Shown here in pieces: positions 34,078-44,771 of a stretch of DNA of 64,000 nucleotides (its first letter is position 1; the number at the start of each line of letters is the position of its first letter). The stretch covers positions 155,502 to 219,501 of the forward strand of contig MU006220.1 of assembly GCA_010093685.1 (NCBI GenBank). Direction: 5' to 3'. The stretch comes from Ophiobolus disseminans (taxonomy: Eukaryota; Ascomycota; Dothideomycetes; Pleosporales; Phaeosphaeriaceae). The notes beneath the pieces were generated by a model, which had not been told where the DNA came from, ran no database searches, and was given only the letters and a program-made list of their open reading frames with translations. The translations under genes were made by a program, and so were the position numbers.

Positions 34078-36705
34078 TTAGAGCACAATGTATTCCCCAT
34101 CAACGCGGTTCATCGCCTTTCTCCACCGAAAAGCCTGTTGAAGGGTACCAAAAGGCCCTGGTCGGGGCGGTGCCTGCATTCGCATATCAACATCACCATC
34201 ATTGGCCACCCAGTCGTCGTCTTCGCGCCATACTCGTTCGAGAACTTCCAGTCCGCTCAGGTTGTTGAAAAAACCGCTCTCACGCTGAATCTCGACACAA
34301 CGCTGTCGCACGGCAGCGCGGTGCTCGGGGTCCACGCACTCGGTGCCCACAATGAATAGCGGCCAGAGCAGGAACTTGTTGACGCAGCTTGCGATGCCGA
34401 TCTGGGAGATGTGGTAGAGGCCTTGCGCGACGTAGTTTTGGAAGTTGGGTGCTCCGGCGGGCAGGGTGGGGTGAGCTAGGCGTTCAATGTAGAGCAGTGC
34501 CGCATAGCGGAAGCTCTCACTGATGTGTAATAAGGCAGCTTGCTCTGGTGACATTGCTAGCATTGAAGAAGTTGCGTCGCATGAACCTGCTGGTACCTCA
34601 CTAGGGCTACCAAACTCCCACTCTTGGAGTCGGATGCGCAGATCGTTCCATTCCGTCCAGAAGGCGGACCTCGGATCCTCACGCGCAGGGGGAGTGAAAG
34701 GATTTGATAATTCCTCAATAGGCGTGCCCCATCCGTTGCCGTCCATGTTGTCAAAGTTGAAAGAGTAAAAGTCGTTCGCTTTTTTCGGCCTCGGCGATGA
34801 TGTTGGCGTGTCGTCGTTGTCGCGCACTGGCCGGTTCTGGCTTAGAAGATTGAGTCGTCCGAGCCGAGCAATTAGCTTGAAGAGCCGTCCTTCGCAGCCA
34901 GAGTGGTGTTCCATCTGACCCAAGTTCGAACCCAAATTCATCATGTCGAGGGAGTCGCCACGGACTTCAATTTCTCGATCGTTTACTGCTGCCGTCATTA
35001 CGTCGAACCACGTGAAAAATGTCTCGATCCATCCAACGAAATCCGATTGTATGCTTCTATCCCGTAAGCTTAGCAGCTTCTGTACGCCCGCTAGTTGAGT
35101 CTTGAATTTCGTGAACCCAGAGTCGCATACATGGAATAGACATAAGATGAGAAGCGTTGCAAGTACAGAGTCGTCCTGCGAACCGCTGTAGTCGATCAGC
35201 TTCTTGTTGAGCATTGCAATCGATGTTGTTTTGTAGTGCTTCTCCTCGGGAGATGCTTGACCGTGCATCTCGCGTAACTCACGGGTCGTCATCTGTGAAT
35301 AGGCATGATCCGGTATTAGTCGGTAGTCTTGAGGAAGACTGAGGCGTCGTCCTTCAATACCACCCCGCATGCGCATATTGTTCGTTGACAGGGCCGCGAT
35401 GGCGTTCTGGAGCTCTTCGTTCCTGAAAGCTAGATGTATGATATGCATCCGATACGGGTTCGACGGCGTGTCAAAAGCCACCAGAACCGGGCATATAAAT
35501 TTGTCGTAGTAGTCCATGAGGTATAGCATCCGCGGGGAAAGGGGCGAAGCGGTTGCAAGACTCTGAGGAATAGAAGTGGTGAGCGCGAGAACGTCTAGAG
35601 ACAGGGGGCCAGAGCCATAGGGAAACGTACCCTCCGTAGGGAGAAAGGAGAAGCCAGGTGAAAAGCCATTGAAACCCGAGCTCATCTCTCCCTCAACAAA
35701 AATATCTGGAAACGCTGGCGGGCCCATGCTCTGCTGTCCGGAGCTGACTTCGGTGTAGTCTTGGACACTTTGATCTGAGCTGACACTCGAGTTCATGTCG
35801 TCCGCCATGGGCAGTGGACGAGGAGCCTCACTAAAGAAAAAACTGTCCAAGGAGCCAAATGGTGCTTGGTCATGGGAACTGACAGACGAGTATCGTGACA
35901 TGGAGGGGTCCGCAAATGGGTACTCATCAACGGGGGTATGTGGATATTCGCTCGGCGAGGGAAAGTCGCTGTCGCTGTATGTGCCCAGTGATGCGGACGA
36001 CGCTGAAAGCCCGTTCTCTTCATAAGGCGTGTGAAGAGATGTCTGTAATCTTTGGAGTGGGCCTCGTTGGGTGTGATGTCTCCCTAGCTTGGAATGTGGA
36101 TGGAGGAACTCGAAGTGGTCTCCGTGTTGATGCATGTGGAATCCCATTGGGGTGGATGGAGAAGGTATAGGGATGGGACTGGTGGCGCTGAAATATTGAT
36201 ATTCTTGCGGCGCAGAATACATGTTTGGGCTGGTCGGGCTTGTGGGAGAGTGGAGTCCAAAGTCGATGCTTCCCCGGGTGTTATAATTGCCTGAATGGTG
36301 TTGTGTGGTGGTCGTGGTAGCGGTGGAAGTTGTGCTGGTAGAGGTTGTAGAGGCTGTAGAGTTGTTACGTGCTTGTGCTTTTGGCTCCTGTGCCTGAGCT
36401 GCCGGTGGTGACTTTGCGATTGGTAGAGACATGCCGCGTAGCTTTCCGCGACTCGCGACCCCCACTCCCCAAGTAAGAGTGGTACGGTATCCTGAGCATT
36501 CTTTCCCGATCTCGACACACTGTCCACAGTACGGACGTCGACGATCACACTTCATTTGACGCTTCTTACACGCAAAGCAATCCTCAGTGGCTCCTGTAGC
36601 TGGTGCTCTTCGTCTCCGCTTCCTGGGGGCGGCGGCAGCATTGTTGGTAGTGGTTTCCACTTTCTGAGGCTCGGCGACCTGGGTGATAGTTGGGGAGGCG
36701 GCCAT
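34078..36705 (-). CDS. Zn2Cys6 fungal transcription factor
   Basis: A single exon of 875 residues. The zinc cluster lies at Cys43/46/53/60/63/70 with spacing C-x2-C-x6-C-x6-C-x2-C-x6-C (DCFACKKRQMKCDRRRPYC), preceded by a basic stretch RKRRRR that could be a nuclear signal. Downstream comes LTWGVGVASRGKLRG, a conserved block next to the zinc cluster in a subset of fungal regulators, then a Ser/Thr/Pro/His-rich region (about 100-370). The second half (about 400-870) is helical and resembles the fungal-specific regulatory domain (FTFD2 type). Targets are unknown; the nearest genes (MFS, HMG-CoA lyase) are 2.7-3.3 kb away and need not be targets. Confidence 0.93.
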   Translation of the reverse strand: MAASPTITQVAEPQKVETTTNNAAAAPRKRRRRAPATGATEDCFACKKRQMKCDRRRPYCGQCVEIGKECSGYRTTLTWGVGVASRGKLRGMSLPIAKSPPAAQAQEPKAQARNNSTASTTSTSTTSTATTTTTQHHSGNYNTRGSIDFGLHSPTSPTSPNMYSAPQEYQYFSATSPIPIPSPSTPMGFHMHQHGDHFEFLHPHSKLGRHHTQRGPLQRLQTSLHTPYEENGLSASSASLGTYSDSDFPSPSEYPHTPVDEYPFADPSMSRYSSVSSHDQAPFGSLDSFFFSEAPRPLPMADDMNSSVSSDQSVQDYTEVSSGQQSMGPPAFPDIFVEGEMSSGFNGFSPGFSFLPTEGTFPYGSGPLSLDVLALTTSIPQSLATASPLSPRMLYLMDYYDKFICPVLVAFDTPSNPYRMHIIHLAFRNEELQNAIAALSTNNMRMRGGIEGRRLSLPQDYRLIPDHAYSQMTTRELREMHGQASPEEKHYKTTSIAMLNKKLIDYSGSQDDSVLATLLILCLFHVCDSGFTKFKTQLAGVQKLLSLRDRSIQSDFVGWIETFFTWFDVMTAAVNDREIEVRGDSLDMMNLGSNLGQMEHHSGCEGRLFKLIARLGRLNLLSQNRPVRDNDDTPTSSPRPKKANDFYSFNFDNMDGNGWGTPIEELSNPFTPPAREDPRSAFWTEWNDLRIRLQEWEFGSPSEVPAGSCDATSSMLAMSPEQAALLHISESFRYAALLYIERLAHPTLPAGAPNFQNYVAQGLYHISQIGIASCVNKFLLWPLFIVGTECVDPEHRAAVRQRCVEIQRESGFFNNLSGLEVLERVWREDDDWVANDGDVDMRMQAPPRPGPFGTLQQAFRWRKAMNRVDGEYIVL

Positions 36706-39700
36706 GATGGTTGGTAGAAAAGATGAAGGCTATTGCAGACCTTGACAATGTAACATCTGCAAGATATGGAACGTGTATAGTAGGTGTATAAACAGAATAG
36801 ACAGAACGACGAGGGGCAATACTCAATGGAGCATAGAAGGCGCGTCACGGTGGGTAAGTATTATTTCCTCCACGGCGTCGACGGGCACGGGTAAGGAGCT
36901 TGGTCCCAGTCTGATAAGGTCAGGGCCCTAGCAGACAGGGTTTGAGCGTGCCAAGGGGTAGGAACTAAAATACCGCGGCATACTGGACGCTAGGATATTA
37001 AGAGCGGAGGAGGTCATTCTTGAGATGTGCATGAAGGATGTGGCCTGCAGCGAGTAAGCCCTGTGCCCGCATGTTCGAGCGGCTGCGAGGCTATGGTCTG
37101 TGAGCATCCCTGCCAGCACCCCACACACGGACGGCGTATTGCACGTCCGAGAGGGTCATGGTCGGGTTACATCGTTGGAAAGTCGGCGCACCCTGGCAGA
37201 AGCTTGGATGGTGGATGGCGACAGTGGTTTTCTGCAGGACGGAGAGGGCTGGACGCCACCACAATGCGGCCAATCAGTACCCGTACTGCACACGATCTGC
37301 TACCGGCCACTAGCCTCGGAGCAGCTAACGCCTTCAGCCATTGAGGGAGCTTGTCTCGAGGTGCCGGGGTGGTAGCGTTCAAGGGCATGCTCGGCTGGCG
37401 AGCGTCTGCAAAGCCACCGCTGCCATCGCTGATAGCGTCAGGTCCAGCATAGGCAGCATGAGCCCACGGGCGAATGACCAGCGCGCGAGACCAAAGCGGA
37501 GCCGACCGAGCAGATCAGTGTGCCGCTGCGAAGCTGCATCGAAGCTGTGTGGAAGATAGCAGCGTCAACGCCCGCCATTATTTGCAGCACATAGCGAAAA
37601 GCCGCCCGCTGTGAAGCATCTGCCAAGACGAGCCCCCGGGAGAGTACGTAAGGTTAGAGAAACGGCCTCTCAGAAGACAGCACCCCGCAAACTGCTGTCG
37701 TCGCGAGATCTGCCGCGATGGCTCGTGGTGCAATCTGCGTCGAGGTGCACGCGACCGGGCATCTCACGTCGCGAACGGGTGTCTGACGACGGCGCAGGTG
37801 AGGATATTGCGATGACATCGAGGACTGCACGGGAGGCGTGGATGATGCAAATATGCAAGCAAGGCCTGGGATGTGTCGTAGCTGTTGCCCGGTCCTGTGT
37901 GCTTGTCGCCTGCTCCGCAGCAAGTCGTGGCGCGACCGCTCCGCTGGAATTGCTGACTTGATAACAGCCTGTAGGCCTGATGAGATGGCGATATGACCAC
38001 GGCCATTCACTGTACCCCCACGTCTGCCTTTCTGTGATCAGACATGGCAGCGCCGAGTGCACCGCCATCGAACAACGTCCTGTCTCGCGGTCGCCGTTGC
38101 GCTGTCCTCCTGTAAATCTCCAACCGCCAAGCTCTCCCAAAAACGGTTTGCGCCAGCGTGTGTGTTCAGTTCGACGATCTCTGGTGGTGCAGCCAATCGA
38201 GGACGCCACTCCGCCGTGGCTACTCTGTCCTCGCAAGTACCTGCCCACCACCATGTCCTGTTGGGCAGCGAGGTGATTAGCACCGGCTGGCGCACACTCG
38301 CTCCAAGGCACAGCATCGCGGTCAGAGGCCATGCGCCGTCAAGCTCGTTTCGAACAGCAGCTGGGATCCCAACTCGCGCGCTTCACCGTTCCCTAGCGCA
38401 CTAGACTGCTTGGAGATCGCGCACGTGAGAGCCAAGTCAGACACGCATCGGCGGCAGGCACGACTTGGGCGCCGGTGCGCACTCGACCATTCAGCGATTT
38501 GTCTCAAGTAACAAGCTCCCCAAGGCCCGTCAGCAGATGCACAGCGTCTACTAGACAAGGTGCCTTTCTCCAGAATCTGCTGCTACCCGTGGGTGCCTGA
38601 ACTCTTGCACGCGGGGTAGCAACAATAACGGAGTCTGGGGATACGAGGCTCTCTATCCCCTCTGCTGTTGTGGCTGAGCCAAGTCACTACTAAACCCCGA
38701 CAGTTTTCTCTTCCCATGAAGGACCCGCAAGCAGCGGATTTAGTCTAGAACATTGCATGCACCGGATACTGACGTGCTGAGAGCCTCACCCGGATGCCGG
38801 CAATATGCCCAGAACGGGTATCGGAGCTGATAGGTAGCCTCCGCCGCCGAACAATGCTCATGAAGATCGGAGTCCTTTCCTGCCATATCTTCTTAAATTG
38901 TAAGGATCGAGCACCAGATGGTACCTATGTCGCCATTCCAGACTATACATACGCGCTAGGAATTACTCCGCTTGGAACTCGTAGCGAGTGGGCCACAGAC
39001 CCCGTGCGCGATGCTATATCTCGCCGAAGCATTCTCCCGGCCGCGATATCGAAACAGTTGATCTCGCTTCGTAGAAACCGTTGAAGTGTCTGGGAAGCCC
39101 TGGGAAGTACCGAAAACCTACCGAGGCACGATCGTTTGGAGGCATGGTTCCGCGGTGCCCTTTAGGCAGTAAGTAGACTATCACAAGCCTTGCACAAACC
39201 AGTGGCTTCGGCGGAAGCTGTTGCGCTGGAGCCTCTATTTCTGTGGCCCACAAATGACCTACACGAACTTCAGGCATTGATTTAGTGTTCCATTCAAGGT
39301 TGGACGTATCCGGTTGTTGAACACGCGGACACCTCGCGCAACGCGCTTGTAAGACGGACCTCCGTCACAAGAAGAGCGGTCAACAAAGGTTCAGGGTATC
39401 CGAGGTGCTGGACCATTTCTGACATGGTCACACGTGAGTGATCCATTGGGTGCGAGATGTTAAGCTTGTGCGCTTTTGCGGACTTCTAGCCGGTTGTGAG
39501 TTAGTCTCCCACACTGAAATTGGACTTCACTTCAGTTTCATGCTGCATGAAGTCTGTCAAGTTTACCTTATCTTACTGTAGGTTGATGCGACAGTGGTGT
39601 GTGTTCTGTGTGTAGATGAGATTGCTGCATGTCTCCAGCATGTGTTGAGAGTGGTGTGATATATCTGAAATGGCTTGGTGGTTGGTGACATGTCTTGAGA

Positions 39701-39955
39701 TGGCACCATGCGTTTCACAGAGATAAGCTGACCGGGACAAGCTCTCTTCAAGACTCCACTATGGGGCTCTCGAATCTCAAGGTGGTCGTTGTGAACGTTC
39801 TGGACAATGTTGAAAGGATAGTTGAAGTTGATAAAGTTGTTGTGGTCTGTGCTCAAGCTCGCGTGCCTCGGTGAATGTTCGTCATCCCCGCAGCTCTCCC
39901 CACACACACGTTGCACTAACATAGCGGACCGCAAGCTGTACAGTTGAAATACACA
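36706..39955. other. 3.25-kb divergent gene-poor region
   Basis: It lies between the transcription factor start and the HMG-CoA lyase start. Many mid-length frames on both strands at 37.0-38.6 kb (for example 37670-38332 minus) have no recognisable domains. The length suggests long promoters, an unrecognised non-coding transcript or a decayed element; I cannot tell which. Confidence 0.45.
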
Positions 39956-41207
39956 ATGTCCTCGAAGTTTACATGTCTTCGATCTGCGCGACTTGCTGCA
40001 CGCTATCCATGTCGACGACGAACTTTTGCTACTGCCGCATCTAGCCGCGCTGACCACGTTCGCATTGTAGAAGTTGGGCCACGCGATGGACTACAAAATG
40101 AGAAGCAGAGCATACCGGTAGCGACAAAGATAGAATTGGTGGAGAGACTGGCGCGAACTGGGCTGCAAACTATAGAGGCAGGGTCGTTCGTGTCGCTGAA
40201 ATGGACACCACAGGTAGACAACAAGCATTAGCTTTGAAGAAGTATGCTCACATATAAAATAGATGGCAAACTCTTCTGAAATCCTCGAGCACGTCCTACG
40301 AAGTACACCACAGTCTCCCCATCCCATCACGTATCAATGGCTTCTGCCCAATGTCAAAGGCCTGGACAACTTCCTTTCCGTGTTGAAGTCGCATTCGCAA
40401 GCACAACAAGACCCATACCCCTCACCGCCGCCTTCTCCGGGGTTCGATGACGGCCCGGCGCTGAACACATCATCCCAAGACCCAAATGCTATGCCCTCAT
40501 CATCTTCGGGCGCCGAAGCCATGGGCAAACCCCGAGGGGCCTCAAGCTCCACCACATCGCCAGTGCACGAGCTATCCATTTTCACGGCAGCGACGGAAAC
40601 ATTCACACAGAAGAATACAAACTGCTCTATTGCAGAGTCATTGAAGCGATTTGAGCCCATAATGGCGCGAGGGAAGGAGACGGGGCTGAACGTTCGGGCA
40701 TACATATCGGTGGCGCTTGGATGTCCTTACGAGGGGCCAAATGTCGACCCACACAAGGTAGCAGAGCTCGCTGTGAGTCTGCTAGAGATGGGCGCGAACG
40801 AGATATCCGTAGCGGATACCACAGGCATGGGCACCGCACCAAAGACGTTAGAACTGCTCAAGACATTGAACGCAGCAGGTGTCGACAAGAGCGACCTCGC
40901 ACTGCACTTTCACGACACGTACGGCCAGGCGCTGGTGAACTCCGTGGTGGCGCTCGAGCATGGCATCCGCACATTCGATGCTTCAGTGAGCGGTCTGGGT
41001 GGCTGCCCGTTCAGCCCAGGTGCTACGGGTAACGTGGCGACGGAAGACATGGTGCATTGCTTCCATAGCCTGGGACTGAGGACTGGGGTGGATATGGAGA
41101 AGCTTTCGGAGGTGGGAGAGTGGATCTCACAGCAGCTTGGAAGGGCGAACGAGAGCAGGGCTGGGAAGGCTTTGCTGGCTAAGATTCGGAAGGAACTACT
41201 TACATAG
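39956..41207 (+). CDS. Hydroxymethylglutaryl-CoA lyase, mitochondrial
   Basis: Exons 39956-40213 and 40263-41207 (49-nt intron) give 400 residues. The enzyme splits HMG-CoA into acetoacetate and acetyl-CoA, the last step of leucine breakdown. Seen: an Arg/Ala-rich presequence (SARLAARYPCRRRTFATAA), the active-site EVGPRDGLQNEK, SFVSLKWTPQ (many homologues have Pro for the Leu), ALGCPYEG, the metal-binding ALHFHDTYGQAL, and GLGGCPFSPGATGNVATED with the catalytic Cys of the family signature. An insert of about 55 Ser/Pro-rich residues (PYPSPPPSPGFDD onward) interrupts the barrel after about residue 120. The start is the first ATG in the frame; the longer ORF begins with TTG. Confidence 0.94.
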
Positions 41208-41499
41208 AAGTTGTGAATAAAGGCTATCGTACAAGATTGTAACGTATGGCGTTGTGAGAGCAATTGTTACTCAAACGGGGCATGCTCATAACATGTACGT
41301 CATTTGCTACACTCACCTTCAGATACGCAGGAAAGTACGTTCGCCTCACAATCCAAAGCTACGCAATCACCACACCACACCTAAACGCGCGCAACCGCAC
41401 CACGCATCAAAGACGAAGATAAACAACAGATACACAATCTACATCAACCTTTACTTACATCCATCTCCAGGTGCACACGCACATGGTGCTATTCACGCG
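41208..41499. other. Spacer before the F-box relic
   Basis: About 290 bp without coding signal; 3' flank of the lyase and former promoter of the relic. Confidence 0.4.
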
Positions 41500-42866
41500 A
41501 TGGCGCCAAACCTTCCTGACCTCCCAGGAGAGCTGCTCCTCAACATAGTTGAGCAAAGTCAGTTTTGGGAGCACATGGGCCTCATCAGCAATCTTCGCGC
41601 CGTATGCCGAGAAATGAACGCGAAGCTTGTCTACATCTTCGGGTCAATCTATTTCCAGGAAGTCAGCGTCCCACTTCAACAAAAGCAGATGCTTCACCTC
41701 CAAGCTGTTTGCTGCGAGGATCCTTGGCGCCTATATCCAGAGCCTTAGTGTGGACGTCACAATATTGCTCACAAAGACCAGCAGGGAGTCAGAAACTGAT
41801 TCATCCGATGCCAGCGAATGCTCGTGGTACCCAGAAGAGATAAGGGAGGCGTACATGCTTGAGCACGAATACTTCAAATTCGATGAAGCAGTCACCGATT
41901 TTGTGTTGAACGGCTCTTTCGTAAACATACTCGGTCAGTCATTGATTACGCTTCCGAATCTCCAAGACGTTTCAATCCAGCCACCTTTCGTTCGTACCGG
42001 TATCAAGCACAACAAGCCTCAAGATATAAGGAGTCGCTGGTCGATAGTTGTGGAGAGCACGTTGACTTAAGTGCTGTGCCGGCTTGGGAAGCTCCAAAGG
42101 CTGTTTGTGAAGTGTGAGTCATCCGCACTCACGACACCTGTGTCTGCACTCCGACTTGCAACGATACACAGTTTCGACTTGCGCTGTCTCCGAAAGCTGC
42201 ATCTCGATCTCAACATCGACGTCGATGAAGGTTAGTACCTAGCATCGCATGTCAATATCGCGGACAATTCTCACCCTTCTAGCAACACATCCGTTTTACG
42301 CTCGATTACTCGCTCAGCTTTTGAAGAATACGCCAGCATTGTCGAACCTGTAGTTAAGTTGTTACAGAGCGAAAACCAACTTCTTCAAGCTACTCGCAAA
42401 GGCAGTGCCTGTTATGCAACTCGAACGCCTAACACTATCCAACATCACCACTCGCTACAAATACCTGGCCTTATTTCTTCACTCATGTCGGGCCACACTA
42501 CGTTTCTTTAAGCTTAGCATGGTCGACTTGACCCGAGAGAATGACGGAATACCGTTCTTTCAGTACTTGCGGCATGAGCTAAAGCTGGACGGCTGTGTGC
42601 TTAAGAGACTGAACGTCGGAAGCCATGGGATCAATTTCGGAGAGGTTGAAAAGCAACGTCCCTATTGTATGAACAACTCCGCGCGTGCAGCATCAGCCTG
42701 CTTACTTGATGGAGACGGCTGGGTTCACGTCGAAAACCCACGTCGCGACACGCCGACGCTCTCACTCCGTGTAACCGAATACGACGATGTGGACGAGTGG
42801 CTTGCCGTTGCTACAAAGTTCTATGATCTCACAGGCAAATGGTTGTACAACCTAGGACTATGCTAG
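41500..42866 (+). pseudogene. Decayed F-box protein gene
   Basis: An F-box starts at the ATG at 41500 (LPDLPGELLLNIVEQ...LRAVCREMN), but the reading then moves by one base near 41700: VPLQQKQMLHLQ in one frame, LFAARILGAYIQSLSV in the next. The second frame meets TAA at 42068-42070 while protein-like sequence continues beyond it (LGKLQRLFVK). After an intron-like stretch (GTTAGT...TCTAG, about 42232-42283) the frame meets TAG at 42351-42353 and again continues with an intact LRR-like C-terminal half (NFFKLLAKAVPVMQLERLTL) to a stop at 42864-42866. One frameshift and two in-frame stops indicate a pseudogene. Both stops fit CpA-to-TpA changes, as in RIP. The F-box portion is paralogous to the gene at 43590. 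Confidence 0.75.
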
Positions 42867-43589
42867 GGTTGAGAAGATGTCCAGCGACAGCTACGATGAA
42901 GCAAGCTTCCTAGATGGAAAGCTTTGGAGACTTATCTGCAAGATGACTCATTTTAAGCATCAGAGTGTTACGACGGACCGAACTCTTGCATTTATGTTCT
43001 CAAGGCTTTAAGCCACGAACGACTAGACGATATCGCCCTCCAAACAAGGGAAATATACGTTTGCTTTTTCTCAATAAGTTCCAGACTATCAGTGCGCTCT
43101 GAAGATAAGCTCTACATCTTCCTCTGCTCATTTTCCTCGTCGTTCCCGAGTCGCTTTTGCACAACTTCCTTGCAATTCTGGCTTCATCTCGTTAGCCTGT
43201 AGTATCTCTCGTTCGTTTCCTTGTTCGTCTTCGGCGCACGTGCTCACTCTTTGGCGGTCCACGTGTTTCTCAGGTCGTTCCTACCTCTTTTGACGCGACG
43301 CGACTCTCCTCATGACGCGCCCGCGACGCACGCTCGTTCACCTTCACCTGAGTTTCGTGTGGACTGCACATGTTCACTCACATTCACCATGAATTCCCTA
43401 TTGTGCTGCGCTTTCGTTCGCTTACCACGATTGAGTCTCCGCTGCACCTTCCTTTCCAGTTGAAATCTGCACCAATGGGGTACTGAGGATCTTGAGCCAT
43501 CAGAACTGGTACTTGTAGGTATGTCCTAGCTCCCAATACTACAAGACACTAACACTACACAGTTACCAAGCACCGACAACCTCACCACC
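42867..43589. other. Intergenic spacer with a probable 5' UTR intron
   Basis: About 720 bp. Near its right end a GTATGT donor (about 43519) and an ACACAG acceptor (ending 43562), with CTAACAC between, look like an intron in the 5' UTR of the next F-box gene. An ORF at 43221-43463 is probably leader sequence. Confidence 0.45.
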
Positions 43590-44144
43590 ATGGCGGCAAC
43601 GCTACCAAGACTTCCCATGGAACTGTTGGTTCAGATCGCCGGGTTACTTGATAACCTTATGGAACCGCAGGCTGGCTACAAGAAGCTACGCGCAGTCAAT
43701 AGATTCACCAACGAAAAACTATTTCACCGCTACGGCCAAAAGTGGTACAAGAATGTTAACGTACCGCTCTGTGCCAAAGGTCGAGCTAGGCTTCGGACCA
43801 TCTCTCGTGGACAGCTCGGCTTCCACGTACAGTCAGTGACTATACGCTGTAATCCCCTCCTCGAACAATACATGTGCAACTGCTCCTCGGAGTCATCAGA
43901 CGCTAGCGGCCATTCCTGGTATCAGAGCGACCGCTCACTCAATGACCTATATTTCACCAAGATAGCATTCAGCGAAGATACACCCAACTTCTTGTTGGAC
44001 GGCGCATGCGCAGATCTACTTGGTCCCGCGTTGAGCAATATGCCCAGCCTCAGGACTGTCAACATAGTCCAACCCGGAATAAGTGAAGGGCTGAGGAAAG
44101 TAAAACTTGAAGAGTTGAAAGCTCGTCTCAACTCCGGTGGCTAG
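43590..44144 (+). CDS. Short F-box protein
   Basis: A single exon of 184 residues starting MAATLPRLPMELLVQIAGLL, an N-terminal F-box for binding Skp1 of the SCF ubiquitin ligase. It is paralogous to the relic at 41.5 kb: both share VPL after the F-box, an SSDAS..SWY block, and a F(V/L)L(N/D)G..(V/A)(N/D)(I/L)LG segment. It lacks the LRR-like C-terminal half seen in the relic, so it may be truncated: the stop (TAG, 44142-44144) is followed one base later by GTATGT, which could be a splice donor if a longer isoform existed. The frame after the stop stays open about 65 codons but shows no homology to the relic. Confidence 0.7.
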   Translation: MAATLPRLPMELLVQIAGLLDNLMEPQAGYKKLRAVNRFTNEKLFHRYGQKWYKNVNVPLCAKGRARLRTISRGQLGFHVQSVTIRCNPLLEQYMCNCSSESSDASGHSWYQSDRSLNDLYFTKIAFSEDTPNFLLDGACADLLGPALSNMPSLRTVNIVQPGISEGLRKVKLEELKARLNSGG

Positions 44145-44771
44145 GGTATGTTTCTTGATGATATATCTGTTGAAGGACATGAGATTTGGGGATCAGGTGA
44201 TCCCCAGCCACCCACTAGTTATATAGTCATCTCATCTGGCTTCAGTCAGCCAACAATCAACCACTTCACTCTGCTCAAAATACCCGTTCAAAAATATCAC
44301 TGCAACGCCCTGTGTGTGCGAACAGGGAGAAATATTGGGTCTTCGTGACAAAAGACATGTGGCCACGACACGAGATTGTGCTCAAAGAAGAGGAAGGCGA
44401 TGACATAGGTTATTGGCTCAAGGCACTGGGTTGGAGGGTGCGTTGGGGACGGGCGTGGAATTGGGACTTTGATACTTGACAGTCCTGGCTGCTTCCATGA
44501 TGTGGAAGTGGAACACTGATCGCATGGATGAACGCCCAGAGGCTGGTGAAGGGACGAGTGAGACCGAGTCAAAGAGTGGATCAGCCGCAAGAAAGAGCAA
44601 AGTAGCATGTGCTAGAAGGGCAAGCAGAGACATCGAGTTTTGCTTCGCAGACCACAACGACTCTACACAAAACAATAAGCAGATTCTGAGTGAGTTGAGT
44701 TCCATTTCCATCCGTCGCTGTCAGAGTAGAGATCAACGCAACCTATATGCACAACTATCCACACCCCGCAC
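44145..44771. other. Convergent intergenic spacer
   Basis: About 630 bp between the F-box gene and the P450 3' end. ORFs on both strands here are without domains. Confidence 0.45.

Noticed and set aside
37670..38332. 220-codon minus-strand ORF
   Set aside because: Competing frames on both strands, no domain or splice pattern.
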